64,000 bases of DNA. Origin: Chloroflexota bacterium (lineage in GTDB: Bacteria; Chloroflexota; Anaerolineae; Anaerolineales; Anaerolineaceae). The position numbers and the translations under genes are program-made. Of the stretch, positions 7,080-14,815 are shown piece after piece (within the stretch, counting starts at the first letter, position 1; every line of letters starts with the position of its first letter). The notes beneath the pieces were generated by a model. The model searched no databases, was not told the DNA's origin, and was given only the letters and a program-made list of their open reading frames with translations. Location: NCBI GenBank assembly GCA_029561345.1, contig JAKQJC010000065.1, positions 1 to 64,000 on the forward strand, written 5' to 3'.

Positions 7080-8602
7080 TCTCTCTGAGCAGCCGCGATT
7101 TTTGTCATCTATTGGGTGTGTTTATGAAACCTGACCGATCAAAATGGCTTTTTCCTCTCGGATTGGCGGCACTGGCCCTGCTGGGCGCTGCATTGGTGCT
7201 GTACAACACCGTCTGGGGCGCATATCTGAGCGACGACTCGTTCTGGTATATTTATCCGGCGCGCCAGGCCCTGGCGGGCTTCCCCTTTGACCCCTCGCGC
7301 ATGTTTGCTCCCCTGCTGCCGGCTTTGCTGTGGCTGGCGGGGCTGGCCGGGGCCGACCCACTGGCGAGCCTGCGCTGGCTGAATGCCCTGTTTTTCGGCC
7401 TCAATCTGGTCTTTTGCGGGCTGATCGTCCGGGGGGCCGGAGCCAGCCGCGGCTGGGCGCTGGCAGCGGCGGCGCTGGCTCTGGTTTCAGATGTGGTGGT
7501 GGAACTGCACGGCTGGGGCATGAGTGAAGCCCTCTGCCTGACGGCCACCCTGCTGGCGGTGTGGGCTTACCAGCTTTACTCGCAGCGCGGCGGCTGGCGC
7601 TGGCTGGCCCTGGCAGCCCTGGGAGCAGCCCTGGCCTGCCTGGCGCGCTATGCGGCTCTGCCGCTGGTGGGCGCCCTGGCCCTCGATTTGCTGCTCTTTT
7701 CAAAGGGCGGCTGGCGCAAACGCCTGGGGCTGGCCGCCGGCTTTGGCGCAGCGGCGGCCCTGCCGCTGGGGCTCTACCTGCTGCGCAACCAGCTCCTCAC
7801 CGGGCAGGCCACCAATTACCCGGCCTTTCACTGGACCTGGCCCACGCTCGATAACCTGACCTGGTTTTGCTACAGCACCCTGAGCTGGTTTGTGCCGGGG
7901 CGCTTCCTCAAGGAGCGCGAGCTGCTTTTCGGCGCGGCGGCCGCGGTGGTGATTCTGGCGGCACTGGCCGGGCTGGCCCTGGCCGGACGGCGCAAGGCCG
8001 GCCTTTGGGGACGGGTTTTCCCGGCCGGGCTGCGCGTGCTGTGGGTGAACGGCCTTTTGATTGTGGTGATGCTGGTCGTTTCCAACGGCCTGGCCAACCT
8101 GGTGGCCTTTAATGAGCGTTACCTGGTGCAGCTCTTGTTGGTGCTGCTGGTCAGCCTGGCATATTGGGCTGGACTGGCCTGGCAGAAGGCCGGGCTGCCG
8201 CTGCGGGCGGCGCTGGTGGTGGTTTTCGTGGCCTTTGGCGTCTATTATGCCGGGCGCACGGCCAGCGATGCGCGGGACCTGCATGCCAACGGGCGCGGTT
8301 ATGCCCGCGCCGAAGCTGCCGCGGCTGAAACCGTGCGTTTTTTGAGCGCCCATGCGGATCGGCCGTTTTTTGCCACCGGTCCCGAAGGGTATTACTTCTG
8401 GCTGGGCGTGTACCGTGACGAGGTGCACCGCGCGGCCGGAGATGAAGCCCTGCTGGCACAGTGGGTTTGCCAGCAGGGGGCTTACCTGGTGATTCACAAC
8501 GGCATGCCGGCTGAAATGTACGGCCTGCAGGAAGACCTGCTGGCTCAGCAGCTCAGGCTCGATTACACCTTCTCAGACGGACGGGTTTACAGCTGCCCGT
8601 AA
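7052..8602 (+). CDS. Polytopic membrane glycosyltransferase-like protein (GT-C fold)
   Basis: Up to 516 residues, with many Leu/Ala-rich membrane helices, a DD motif in the first periplasmic loop (YLSDDSFWYIYPA), and a soluble C-terminal segment containing the FFATGPEGYYF strand. This layout resembles ArnT/PMT-type GT-C transferases, which move sugars from lipid carriers. Family assignment is by overall architecture only. Two starts are possible: 7052 (GGAAG upstream) or 7124, which gives MKPDRSKW followed directly by helix 1 and is the more natural N-terminus but has no clear ribosome site. It is monocistronic, with a terminator 28 bp downstream. Confidence 0.7.
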   Translation: MAFSTGSFLISLSSRDFCHLLGVFMKPDRSKWLFPLGLAALALLGAALVLYNTVWGAYLSDDSFWYIYPARQALAGFPFDPSRMFAPLLPALLWLAGLAGADPLASLRWLNALFFGLNLVFCGLIVRGAGASRGWALAAAALALVSDVVVELHGWGMSEALCLTATLLAVWAYQLYSQRGGWRWLALAALGAALACLARYAALPLVGALALDLLLFSKGGWRKRLGLAAGFGAAAALPLGLYLLRNQLLTGQATNYPAFHWTWPTLDNLTWFCYSTLSWFVPGRFLKERELLFGAAAAVVILAALAGLALAGRRKAGLWGRVFPAGLRVLWVNGLLIVVMLVVSNGLANLVAFNERYLVQLLLVLLVSLAYWAGLAWQKAGLPLRAALVVVFVAFGVYYAGRTASDARDLHANGRGYARAEAAAAETVRFLSAHADRPFFATGPEGYYFWLGVYRDEVHRAAGDEALLAQWVCQQGAYLVIHNGMPAEMYGLQEDLLAQQLRLDYTFSDGRVYSCP

Positions 8603-8630
8603 ATGGGGCTGGATGCTCCCGGTTAATCTG

Positions 8631-8670
8631 CACCGCGCCTGGCAAAACCAGCCAGGCGCGGTGCTTTTAT
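8631..8670. terminator. Strong terminator between host gene and phage block
   Basis: 13-bp perfect stem CACCGCGCCTGGC (8631-8643) / GCCAGGCGCGGTG (8651-8663) followed by CTTTTAT on the plus strand. It ends the gene stopping at 8602. The last phage-block gene (stop at 8667, minus strand) runs right up to the same hairpin, so it may also end leftward transcription, although the minus-strand side lacks a T-run. Confidence 0.9.
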
Positions 8671-9080
8671 GCTTCCCAGACGGTCCATGGTGGGACCGCC
8701 GCACTGTGCAGGCGGGCAAGACGCTGCGTTTCACTTGATGGCAGGGCGCGCGCCAGCAAAGCCCGGAAGGCGCTCAGCTGCGCGGCGGACCAATCTTCCC
8801 CGGCCGGCGGTTGCTCCAGGCCGGAAAGCCGGGTGCTGCGGCCCGCGGCAGCAAAACCAGCCGCGCCCACCAGCAGCAGGCTGGCATGGTGAGCCGGTAG
8901 GGTGGTGAGAGATGCTCCATCCAGCCCGGCAAGGGCGGCCGGCTGCGGCGCGCTCAGGTTGTATTCGCCGAGGGCCAGGCGCAGGGCAGCTTCCAGCTCA
9001 TCCATGCTCCAGGTCAGGTGGGCTTCATCCTGCAGCAGCAGGCCGAGCTGGGTCTGAAATCCATTGAGGGTCAATTCCAT
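8667..9080 (-). CDS. Phage-block protein, 137 residues, unknown (possible head-completion/adaptor)
   Basis: The last gene of the phage-like block. The N-terminal third (LNGFQTQLGLLL, then LEAALRLALGEYN) looks like helical head-tail connector proteins that begin by counting positions along a segment. The remainder is Ala/Leu-rich and helical with no recognised motif. It starts with GAAGGTG-type sequence upstream and follows the 323-residue gene by 84 bp. Adaptor function is a guess from size and position; I do not recognise the family with certainty. Confidence 0.6.
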   Translation of the reverse strand: MELTLNGFQTQLGLLLQDEAHLTWSMDELEAALRLALGEYNLSAPQPAALAGLDGASLTTLPAHHASLLLVGAAGFAAAGRSTRLSGLEQPPAGEDWSAAQLSAFRALLARALPSSETQRLARLHSAAVPPWTVWEA

Positions 9081-9164
9081 ATCAACACCTTCCTTCAGAC
9101 CGGCGCAGAAATGCCGCCGGTCTCTTTTCGTCTTTTGTTTCAGGCAGAAGGTGCGCCTGGCCGG

Positions 9165-10136
9165 TCATGCTTTCCATTCCCAGTGCTCCACCCAGGCCTG
9201 GGCCTGCCAGGGCAGCCCCAGCGGCTTCAGCCATTGGCCGTGCGGCGGCAGAAGGGTGGGCTGGCCCTGGGCGTCATAAATTTGCCCGGCGGCATCCACC
9301 GCCCAATCGGCCTCGCCAGCCAGCGGCGCGGCAAACAGGCGCGCCTGGCGCCCCGGCAGCACCCCGGCCAGCAGCCGCCGCCCGGCCGCGTCGCCGGAAC
9401 ACAGCAGGCGCTCCGCCTCCACCTGGGCGCTGACCTCGCCGCTGCGGCCCGGCTGGGACCACACCCCGCTGGCATGCTCAACCCACGTCTCCGTGAAAAA
9501 AGCGCCGCAGGCGGCGAGAATATCCTGCGCCTGGGCGCTGGTCTCGCGGGCCGGTCCTTCCGCGCAGGCATAGAGCCGCCAGTCGAGGGTGCGCCACCAG
9601 CCGCAGCATTCCAACTCGGCGCAGACGTCTGATGCGCTTCCCAGCAGCGCCAGGCGCGGCGCCGCTGAAAGTTCGCGCAGGGCAGCGGTGCGGCGGGCTT
9701 CAGCCTGGGCCGGGGTGGCGGTTTCAAGGCTGATCAGCTTCTCCTTGCGGCCGTATTCTGCCTCCTGCAGGGCCTGGACTGCCCAATCGGTCTGTTTGCG
9801 CAGCCCGCCGTGCAGACCGGCCGCCGGCGGGGTGTGATAAAGCACCGCTACGCGGCTGGCCGAGGTTTCGAGGCTGGCGCCGAGGGACAGGCGGCCCTCT
9901 TTAACGGTGACAGCCGAGAGATAACCCCACCAGAGCGGGCTCAGGGCGCTGTCGCTGATGGTCACGCCGCAGCGCAGCCAGCCCAGCAGGTCCTGAAGAT
10001 CGGCGGGGCGGCCCCAGGCGCGCAGCCAGGCCCGCGCCGGGCCGCCCAGGGCAGACCAGCGCAGTTTTTCAACGCGCACCTCAACAGGCGGCGCGGCGAT
10101 GGGGGTGAGCTGGCGGGAATGCCAGGTGATGTGCAT
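9165..10136 (-). CDS. Phage-block structural protein of unknown role
   Basis: 323 residues from an ATG with AAGGAGG 7 nt upstream; longer readings into the previous gene have no such signal. The N-terminus has short strands and a WWGYLSAVTV motif of the kind seen in tail-associated or adsorption proteins, where a local value is set against a reference segment (ALGGPARAWLRAWGRPADL). The C-terminal end is Trp-rich (QAWVEHWEW). There are no catalytic residues or transmembrane segments. The 20-bp gap to the upstream 403-residue gene indicates one transcript. A virion role is inferred from position only. Confidence 0.65.
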   Translation of the reverse strand: MHITWHSRQLTPIAAPPVEVRVEKLRWSALGGPARAWLRAWGRPADLQDLLGWLRCGVTISDSALSPLWWGYLSAVTVKEGRLSLGASLETSASRVAVLYHTPPAAGLHGGLRKQTDWAVQALQEAEYGRKEKLISLETATPAQAEARRTAALRELSAAPRLALLGSASDVCAELECCGWWRTLDWRLYACAEGPARETSAQAQDILAACGAFFTETWVEHASGVWSQPGRSGEVSAQVEAERLLCSGDAAGRRLLAGVLPGRQARLFAAPLAGEADWAVDAAGQIYDAQGQPTLLPPHGQWLKPLGLPWQAQAWVEHWEWKA

Positions 10137-10156
10137 AAAAACCTCCTTGCGCGGGC

Positions 10157-11368
10157 TCAGGGCATGCGCACGCGCGGTGCAGCCCACAGGCGCACCCGCA
10201 GGTGCATGCCTGTCTGCGGCGATCCCGCGGCGTCGTCGAAAAAGAAGGCCATCTGCTGCGCCGATGCCGGCGGCAGAGAAAGCGGCCCGCCCAGGGCGCG
10301 GTAGCCGCCGTAGAGACCCCCGCCGGGGGCGCTTTTCCACAACCCGCCGCCAATGCCGTCATCCACCAGGGTCCAGCCGTTGCCAACGGCGCCCTGCACC
10401 GCCAGCGGCTCGTAAATGCGCAGAGATGCAGCCGGCAGCAGCAGCAGGCCGTCCACATCCGCCTGGCTGCCCGCGCCCTGCTGGCCCAGCAAAACCAGGC
10501 TGCCCGGCCGGAAGGGCGGCAAAACCAGCCGCCCCAGGTCCAGCCAGGCCAGCGCAGACGGTGCAGACGGCCCGCCCTGCCAGGCCAGGGCATCGTAACT
10601 GCCGTCTGATTCGCGGCGCTGCAGGCGCAGGCTGCGCGCGCCCATCAGCGGCAGGCCGAAGCCGGTGCCCAGCAGCAGGGCGCGAAACACCCCCTGCAGG
10701 CTGCCGTCCAGCGCCCAGGTCAGCAGGGGTTCTTCGCCTGCTGGCAGGTTCACCCGCCGGTAAGCCCCGCCGCTGGCCCGCAGATCGCTGAGCAGGGTGC
10801 CGCCAGAAGCCGTTTCAGCTTCCAGCAGCACCGCCGGGCTGCTCCCTGTGCTCACCCACACCCGCCCGGCATCCTGCAGCGGGTCTGTGTTCGGGTTGCT
10901 CATTTCAAGGCGCAGCGCAGGCGGCAGCTCTCCGCCGGCCGTTCCAGCGCTGAGGCTCATGCCTGAGGTCACTTCCACCCCGCCTGAAACCCCCGCCAGC
11001 GGAAGCTCGGCCGCTGGCCCCAGCCAGGCATCGGCGCGCTGCAAGCGCAGGCGCAGCCCCAGCAGGCCGCGCGCCCGCGCTCCGGGCGGGCTGGTTTGCT
11101 CCAGGCAGCCGCCTGCCAGTTTTGAGCGCCATTCCGGCTCGCCTTCCGCCGCCTGCAGGCGCAGCTCTGTGTCCTCGGCAGCCAGCAAGGCTTCCAAAAG
11201 GGCCTGCTGCGCGGCCAGGGAGGCCGGGCTCTGCCCTTCAAAGGTCAGCTCAAGCAGGTCTTCAACCCATCCCTCCGCTTCGCTGGTGCGCGGCCGGTAG
11301 CTGAGGGTGCGGCAGGCTTCCATCAGGCACACTTCGCCGGCGCTTCCGGCCAGGGCCAGGCGGCGCAT
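10157..11368 (-). CDS. Phage-block beta-rich structural protein
   Basis: 403 residues. The start at 11368 is one base past the holin-like gene stop (TGAGATG), which suggests translational re-initiation. The N-terminal 40 residues include a Cys-containing strand (AGEVCLMEACRTLSY). The rest is rich in Gly/Ser/Leu strands and carries a sugar- or receptor-binding style ending (GMHLRVRLWAAPRV). Pseudo-repeats of DGLLLLPAASLRI/LDLGRLVLPPF type suggest a beta-sandwich or propeller particle component. I do not recognise the family. Fibre, spike or minor capsid protein are possible. Confidence 0.6.
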   Translation of the reverse strand: MRRLALAGSAGEVCLMEACRTLSYRPRTSEAEGWVEDLLELTFEGQSPASLAAQQALLEALLAAEDTELRLQAAEGEPEWRSKLAGGCLEQTSPPGARARGLLGLRLRLQRADAWLGPAAELPLAGVSGGVEVTSGMSLSAGTAGGELPPALRLEMSNPNTDPLQDAGRVWVSTGSSPAVLLEAETASGGTLLSDLRASGGAYRRVNLPAGEEPLLTWALDGSLQGVFRALLLGTGFGLPLMGARSLRLQRRESDGSYDALAWQGGPSAPSALAWLDLGRLVLPPFRPGSLVLLGQQGAGSQADVDGLLLLPAASLRIYEPLAVQGAVGNGWTLVDDGIGGGLWKSAPGGGLYGGYRALGGPLSLPPASAQQMAFFFDDAAGSPQTGMHLRVRLWAAPRVRMP

Positions 11369-11369
11369 C

Positions 11370-11561
11370 TCAGGCCCGTCCGGCCGGACGCTGCTCCACC
11401 GCCACGCCCAGAATGTAAGCCGCCAGCAGGGCTGCCAGCGGGGTGAGCTGGCCCTCATCCAGCGGGAAGTTTGGATCGGCGGCGCGGGCGAGGATGACCA
11501 GCAGCCCCAGCAGGGCCGCCCAGAATTTGCGTGAAACCAGAAGTTCCTTCAATTTGTCCAT
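11370..11561 (-). CDS. Holin-like small membrane protein
   Basis: 63 residues with two membrane helices (FWAALLGLLVILARA and TPLAALLAAYILGVAVE), separated by a short acidic turn (PNFPLDEGQ), and charged termini. The SRKFWAALLGL...LAAYILGVAVE pattern matches small proteins annotated near lysis or structural genes in many phages. If it acts as a holin it would permeabilise the membrane for particle release, but no endolysin is encoded in the block. It lies between the capsid and the 403-residue gene and has its own AAGGAGAAA ribosome site. Confidence 0.7.
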   Translation of the reverse strand: MDKLKELLVSRKFWAALLGLLVILARAADPNFPLDEGQLTPLAALLAAYILGVAVEQRPAGRA

Positions 11562-11585
11562 GCGTTTCTCCTTTCAACCCTTTCT

Positions 11586-11618
11586 CTTCGCTCCCCGGAA
11601 ATGCCCCAGGGAGCGAAG
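11586..11618 (-). other. Hairpin between capsid and holin-like genes
   Basis: 10-bp perfect stem CTTCGCTCCC (11586-11595) / GGGAGCGAAG (11609-11618) with a 13-nt loop. No T-run follows on the minus strand, so it is not a standard terminator. It may be a processing or stabilising structure that separates high capsid from low holin expression. Confidence 0.6.
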
Positions 11619-11637
11619 TCTGTGACCAGCCGGGCAG

Positions 11638-13485
11638 TCAGGCCACGTTGTTTTTGTGCAGCGGGCGCCAGTCGTTCACCCACACGGCCATGAAATGGCG
11701 CACCTTCAGACGGTGCTCGTCGTTGCTGAACACAGCCGGAGAGAGTTCATCGCCGGCAATGTAGATCTCAGGCAGCAGGCCAAAGCGCTCGCCAATGAAC
11801 ACGGCCGGCGCCACCTGCGGATCGCAGACGGCCGCCCAGTTGTTGGCGTCGGTCCATTCCGGCACCACCACCGGCACGCCGCTGCCTTTGAGCAGGTTGT
11901 CGTAGAATTTATCGGATTCGACCGCCCAATCGCCCAGCAAAATCTGGCGGGCGGCGCGCTGCAAAGGCCGCGGCACCAGCAGCACGCGCGGGTTGACGGC
12001 CAGGCGCGGGCCGCTGCCGTAATGCCCGGCGGCGTTCTTCACCAGCATCGGCTGCTGGTACACCGCGGCGCAGACCGCGTCCCATTCGGCGGCGTCGAGG
12101 GCGGCGCTGCGCAAATTGGCGTGTCCGCTGATCGTGGTGACGGCGGCCGTATTGAAGAGGGTCCCGCCGTCGGCCATGGTGGGACCCAGACCGCCGTTCT
12201 GGCTGAAGATGGCCGCCACCAGCCCCGAAATTTTGCGCAGGCCCGCTGAGGCCAGTTCGCGGGCATACTGGCGCAGGCGGCGCGTTTCATCGCGGTCAAT
12301 CAGTTCAAGGGTGAGGGGGATATAGCCGCCGTATTTCTTGAACGCGGCGGTTTCAGGGCTGTCGCCCACCGCCAGCTCGGTGTAAGCGGCGCCTTCAGCC
12401 ACCTCAGGCAGGTCGCCCACCGTGCCCACCAGGGTGCCGGTGATTTCGTTGAGCGAGCCGAAATGCTCCACCGTGGTCACTGCGCGCCACCAGTCGTAAC
12501 CGGCGCGGCCCAGTTCATCCCAGGTGTTGGCCACCAGCTTGTTGAGGGCGTTTTTCACCAGCCCGCTGAAATCGGCGGTGGTGGCCAGGCGCGCCCGTTC
12601 GGGATGGTAGCCGCCGTGGAAATGCTCATCGCCGGTGAGGGTCAGGTAGAGCTCGCGAATGCCCGAAAGGCGCTGTGTTTTCAACCCCGCCAGAGCCGGG
12701 TCACGCGGCGCGCCGAAAAGGTCGTCGGTGGCTGCCTGGAGCTGATCGCGGGTGTCGAACATGCCGCTCAGACGCGGCCCCTGCACCACGCCCTGCCCGG
12801 TGAGCTGCGAAAGCAGGCCGCGGGCCTCTGCCAGGCTGCGGGTCAGTTCGGCGGGTTCAAAGCTGCGCCCGGCAAAACGGGCGCGCACCTGCCCGGCCAG
12901 GGGTTCCGGCAGACGTTCAGCTGCCAGGGCTGTCTCCAGCATCCAGCCGCACAGGTCAGGCGCGGGTGCTGCCGCGGAAGTAGGTTCTGTATCACTCATT
13001 GGTTCTTCTCCTTCATTTGTTATTTGTTCCGGCCCAGAGAGGAAGCGCCCGCCCCGGGCCGGTTGAAACACCAGGTCCACGCTGAACACCTGGCAAATCT
13101 GGCGCACCTCGCGCCCTTCCGCATGGAAGAGCAGGTCTGCCGAAAAGCCCACCGCCGCCGAACCCTGGGCCAGGGTCTGCCGGCCCAATTCGGTCAGCAG
13201 TCCTGCGCCTGGCCCCGCCGGCCGCAGGCGCAGGCAAATGCCCTGGCGGGCTGCATCCCAGGCGGGGGCATGGCAGAGCCCGGCCAGGTCGCGCACCGAG
13301 CGCTGTTCCCGGGCATGGTCAATGAAACAGGCCGTGCCGTCCCACAGGCGCAGCGATTCCTGCAGAACCGCTGCGCCAAAATGCCAGCCGTTGCCCTCCC
13401 CGGCGCTGATGGCCAGGATGAGAAAATCGCCGCTGCCGGGCGTTAACGCCCCCGACCCCAAACGCACGCGCTGGTGTTCAGTCAT
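11638..13485 (-). CDS. Prohead protease fused to major capsid protein
   Basis: 615 residues in one frame. Residues 1-150 match the phage prohead (HK97-type/S78-like) maturation protease: NGWHFGAAVL, catalytic His57 in CFIDHARE, Ser115 in AAVGFSADL, then VFSVDLV and PARGGRFL. Residues from 163 on match Mu-gpT-like major capsid proteins (FDTRDQLQAATDD, GGYIPLTLELIDRD, GHYGSGPRLAVNP, VWVNDWRPL). An internal ATG (12999-12997) with a perfect GAAGGAG 8 nt upstream could give free 453-residue capsid protein, so two products are expected. The start at 13485 overlaps the portal stop by 8 bp and has GAGGAAC upstream. Confidence 0.85.
   Translation of the reverse strand: MTEHQRVRLGSGALTPGSGDFLILAISAGEGNGWHFGAAVLQESLRLWDGTACFIDHAREQRSVRDLAGLCHAPAWDAARQGICLRLRPAGPGAGLLTELGRQTLAQGSAAVGFSADLLFHAEGREVRQICQVFSVDLVFQPARGGRFLSGPEQITNEGEEPMSDTEPTSAAAPAPDLCGWMLETALAAERLPEPLAGQVRARFAGRSFEPAELTRSLAEARGLLSQLTGQGVVQGPRLSGMFDTRDQLQAATDDLFGAPRDPALAGLKTQRLSGIRELYLTLTGDEHFHGGYHPERARLATTADFSGLVKNALNKLVANTWDELGRAGYDWWRAVTTVEHFGSLNEITGTLVGTVGDLPEVAEGAAYTELAVGDSPETAAFKKYGGYIPLTLELIDRDETRRLRQYARELASAGLRKISGLVAAIFSQNGGLGPTMADGGTLFNTAAVTTISGHANLRSAALDAAEWDAVCAAVYQQPMLVKNAAGHYGSGPRLAVNPRVLLVPRPLQRAARQILLGDWAVESDKFYDNLLKGSGVPVVVPEWTDANNWAAVCDPQVAPAVFIGERFGLLPEIYIAGDELSPAVFSNDEHRLKVRHFMAVWVNDWRPLHKNNVA
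12997..13014 (-). promoter_or_regulatory. Internal ribosome-binding site and start inside the protease-capsid gene
   Basis: GAAGGAGA (minus strand, 13014-13007) stands 7 nt before an in-frame ATG at 12999-12997, at codon 163 of the fusion, right where capsid homology begins (MSDTEPTSAAAP). It is as good as any start in the block and would yield capsid subunits in excess of protease. Confidence 0.7.
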
Positions 13486-14722
13486 GGGGCAGTTCCTCTC
13501 CGGCCAGGCTGTACACCAGGCGCAGCAGTTCGCCATCCGCCAGCAGACCGCGCTCATGCAGGTTCAGGAACACCGGGGCCGCCGCCGCCAGGGCGCCGGC
13601 CTGGGCCTGGCGGTCGCGCAGCGAAATCTCCTCGCCGCGCAGGCGCAGGGGTGCCGCTGCCTGTACTCGCCCATCCACCAGGGCGCGGCGGCGCAGCACC
13701 GCCCGCAGCAAATCTTCCACCAGCCACAAAAACTGGCGCTGGCGCTGTTCAAAAGCGCGGTAGGCGGGGCCGTTGGCGGCTTCGGCGGTGGTGCGCGTGG
13801 CATCTTCCGGTTCGGCGAGAAAATGCATCGGCACCCCGGCCCCCGCCGCGACCATCTTTTTCAGGGCTTCGCCATCCAGCGCCGCCTCCGCCGATTCGAG
13901 CTGGGGATTGATCACCTGCCAGCTTTCGCTCTCATCGGTGACCAGGATGGCCCCGGGCGAGGGCGGGACGGCGGCCAGGGCTGCCTGGCGCGCGGCGCGT
14001 TCCTCTTCAGAGGCATAGCGCGAGGTGACCACATACATGAAGGTGTTGCGGTAGCGGTTGAGGCGCACCCGGTCTTCCAGCCAGGCGGTGTAGCGCGCCA
14101 GCCAGCGCAGCAGCGGCCCCAGGTCCGATTCGCCCCACTGCGCCCCGGCCGGGCGGTTAACGGCATAATGCAGCACGCAGGGGGTGAAGCCGCCGCCGGG
14201 CAGGCGGGCATCGCGCAGGGGATCATAGGCCGGCCATTCCCCCTCGCGGCCAGTGAAACGCAGGGCCTGTTCCACATCATTGCCGCGTGCTTCGATCTGC
14301 TCGATTTCAGCCGCCGGGATGGCGCGCACGTAGCTCATGCCGCTGGCGTCGGTGCTGAGCAGCACAAAGAGATTGCCCGCGCGCGAAAGCTCGTCGCACC
14401 ACTCGTAGAGGCGCTGCTCCATGCGGTTGAGCGGATGCTCCCAAAATTCGCTCAAAAAAGCGGCAGTTTCAGGGTGATCGCAGGCGAGGGTCAGGCCGCT
14501 GCCCAGCACATGCTGGGTGGTCAGGGCAATGATGCGCCGCGCCAGCGGGTTGCTGCGCCAGGCATCCAGCGCCTGGGCCAGCAGTTCGGCGCGGTCAAAG
14601 GTCAGGCGGTCGCGGCGCTCGGCGGCAGCTTCGTAGAAGCCGTCGTTGATATTGGCGGCAGCCAGGGCTGCCCGCCGCGGGGGTTTGCTGCGCCCCAGCC
14701 ATCGTTCCAGCCAGGTGATCAT
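13478..14722 (-). CDS. Phage portal protein
   Basis: 414 residues. The segment DAWRSNPLARRIIALTTQHVLGSG near the N-terminus, the conserved central GNLFVLLSTDASGMSYVRAIP, a middle region RLNRYRNTFMYVV and the helix-rich C-terminus with GVPMHFLAEPEDATRTT are hallmarks of HK97/Mu-type portals. The portal forms the DNA channel at one capsid vertex and docks the terminase. The start is set by AAGGAGG 8 nt upstream; longer in-frame readings lack this. It overlaps the protease gene by 8 bp, as expected for a coupled head operon. Confidence 0.87.
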   Translation of the reverse strand: MITWLERWLGRSKPPRRAALAAANINDGFYEAAAERRDRLTFDRAELLAQALDAWRSNPLARRIIALTTQHVLGSGLTLACDHPETAAFLSEFWEHPLNRMEQRLYEWCDELSRAGNLFVLLSTDASGMSYVRAIPAAEIEQIEARGNDVEQALRFTGREGEWPAYDPLRDARLPGGGFTPCVLHYAVNRPAGAQWGESDLGPLLRWLARYTAWLEDRVRLNRYRNTFMYVVTSRYASEEERAARQAALAAVPPSPGAILVTDESESWQVINPQLESAEAALDGEALKKMVAAGAGVPMHFLAEPEDATRTTAEAANGPAYRAFEQRQRQFLWLVEDLLRAVLRRRALVDGRVQAAAPLRLRGEEISLRDRQAQAGALAAAAPVFLNLHERGLLADGELLRLVYSLAGEELPHD

Positions 14723-14815
14723 TTTTATTTCCTCCTTATGAAATGGTTCCATCATGGGTGCAGCTTCGGCGGTGCCGCATGGCAGTGCTGTCGAAGTGCT
14801 CCACATTCTTTCCCC

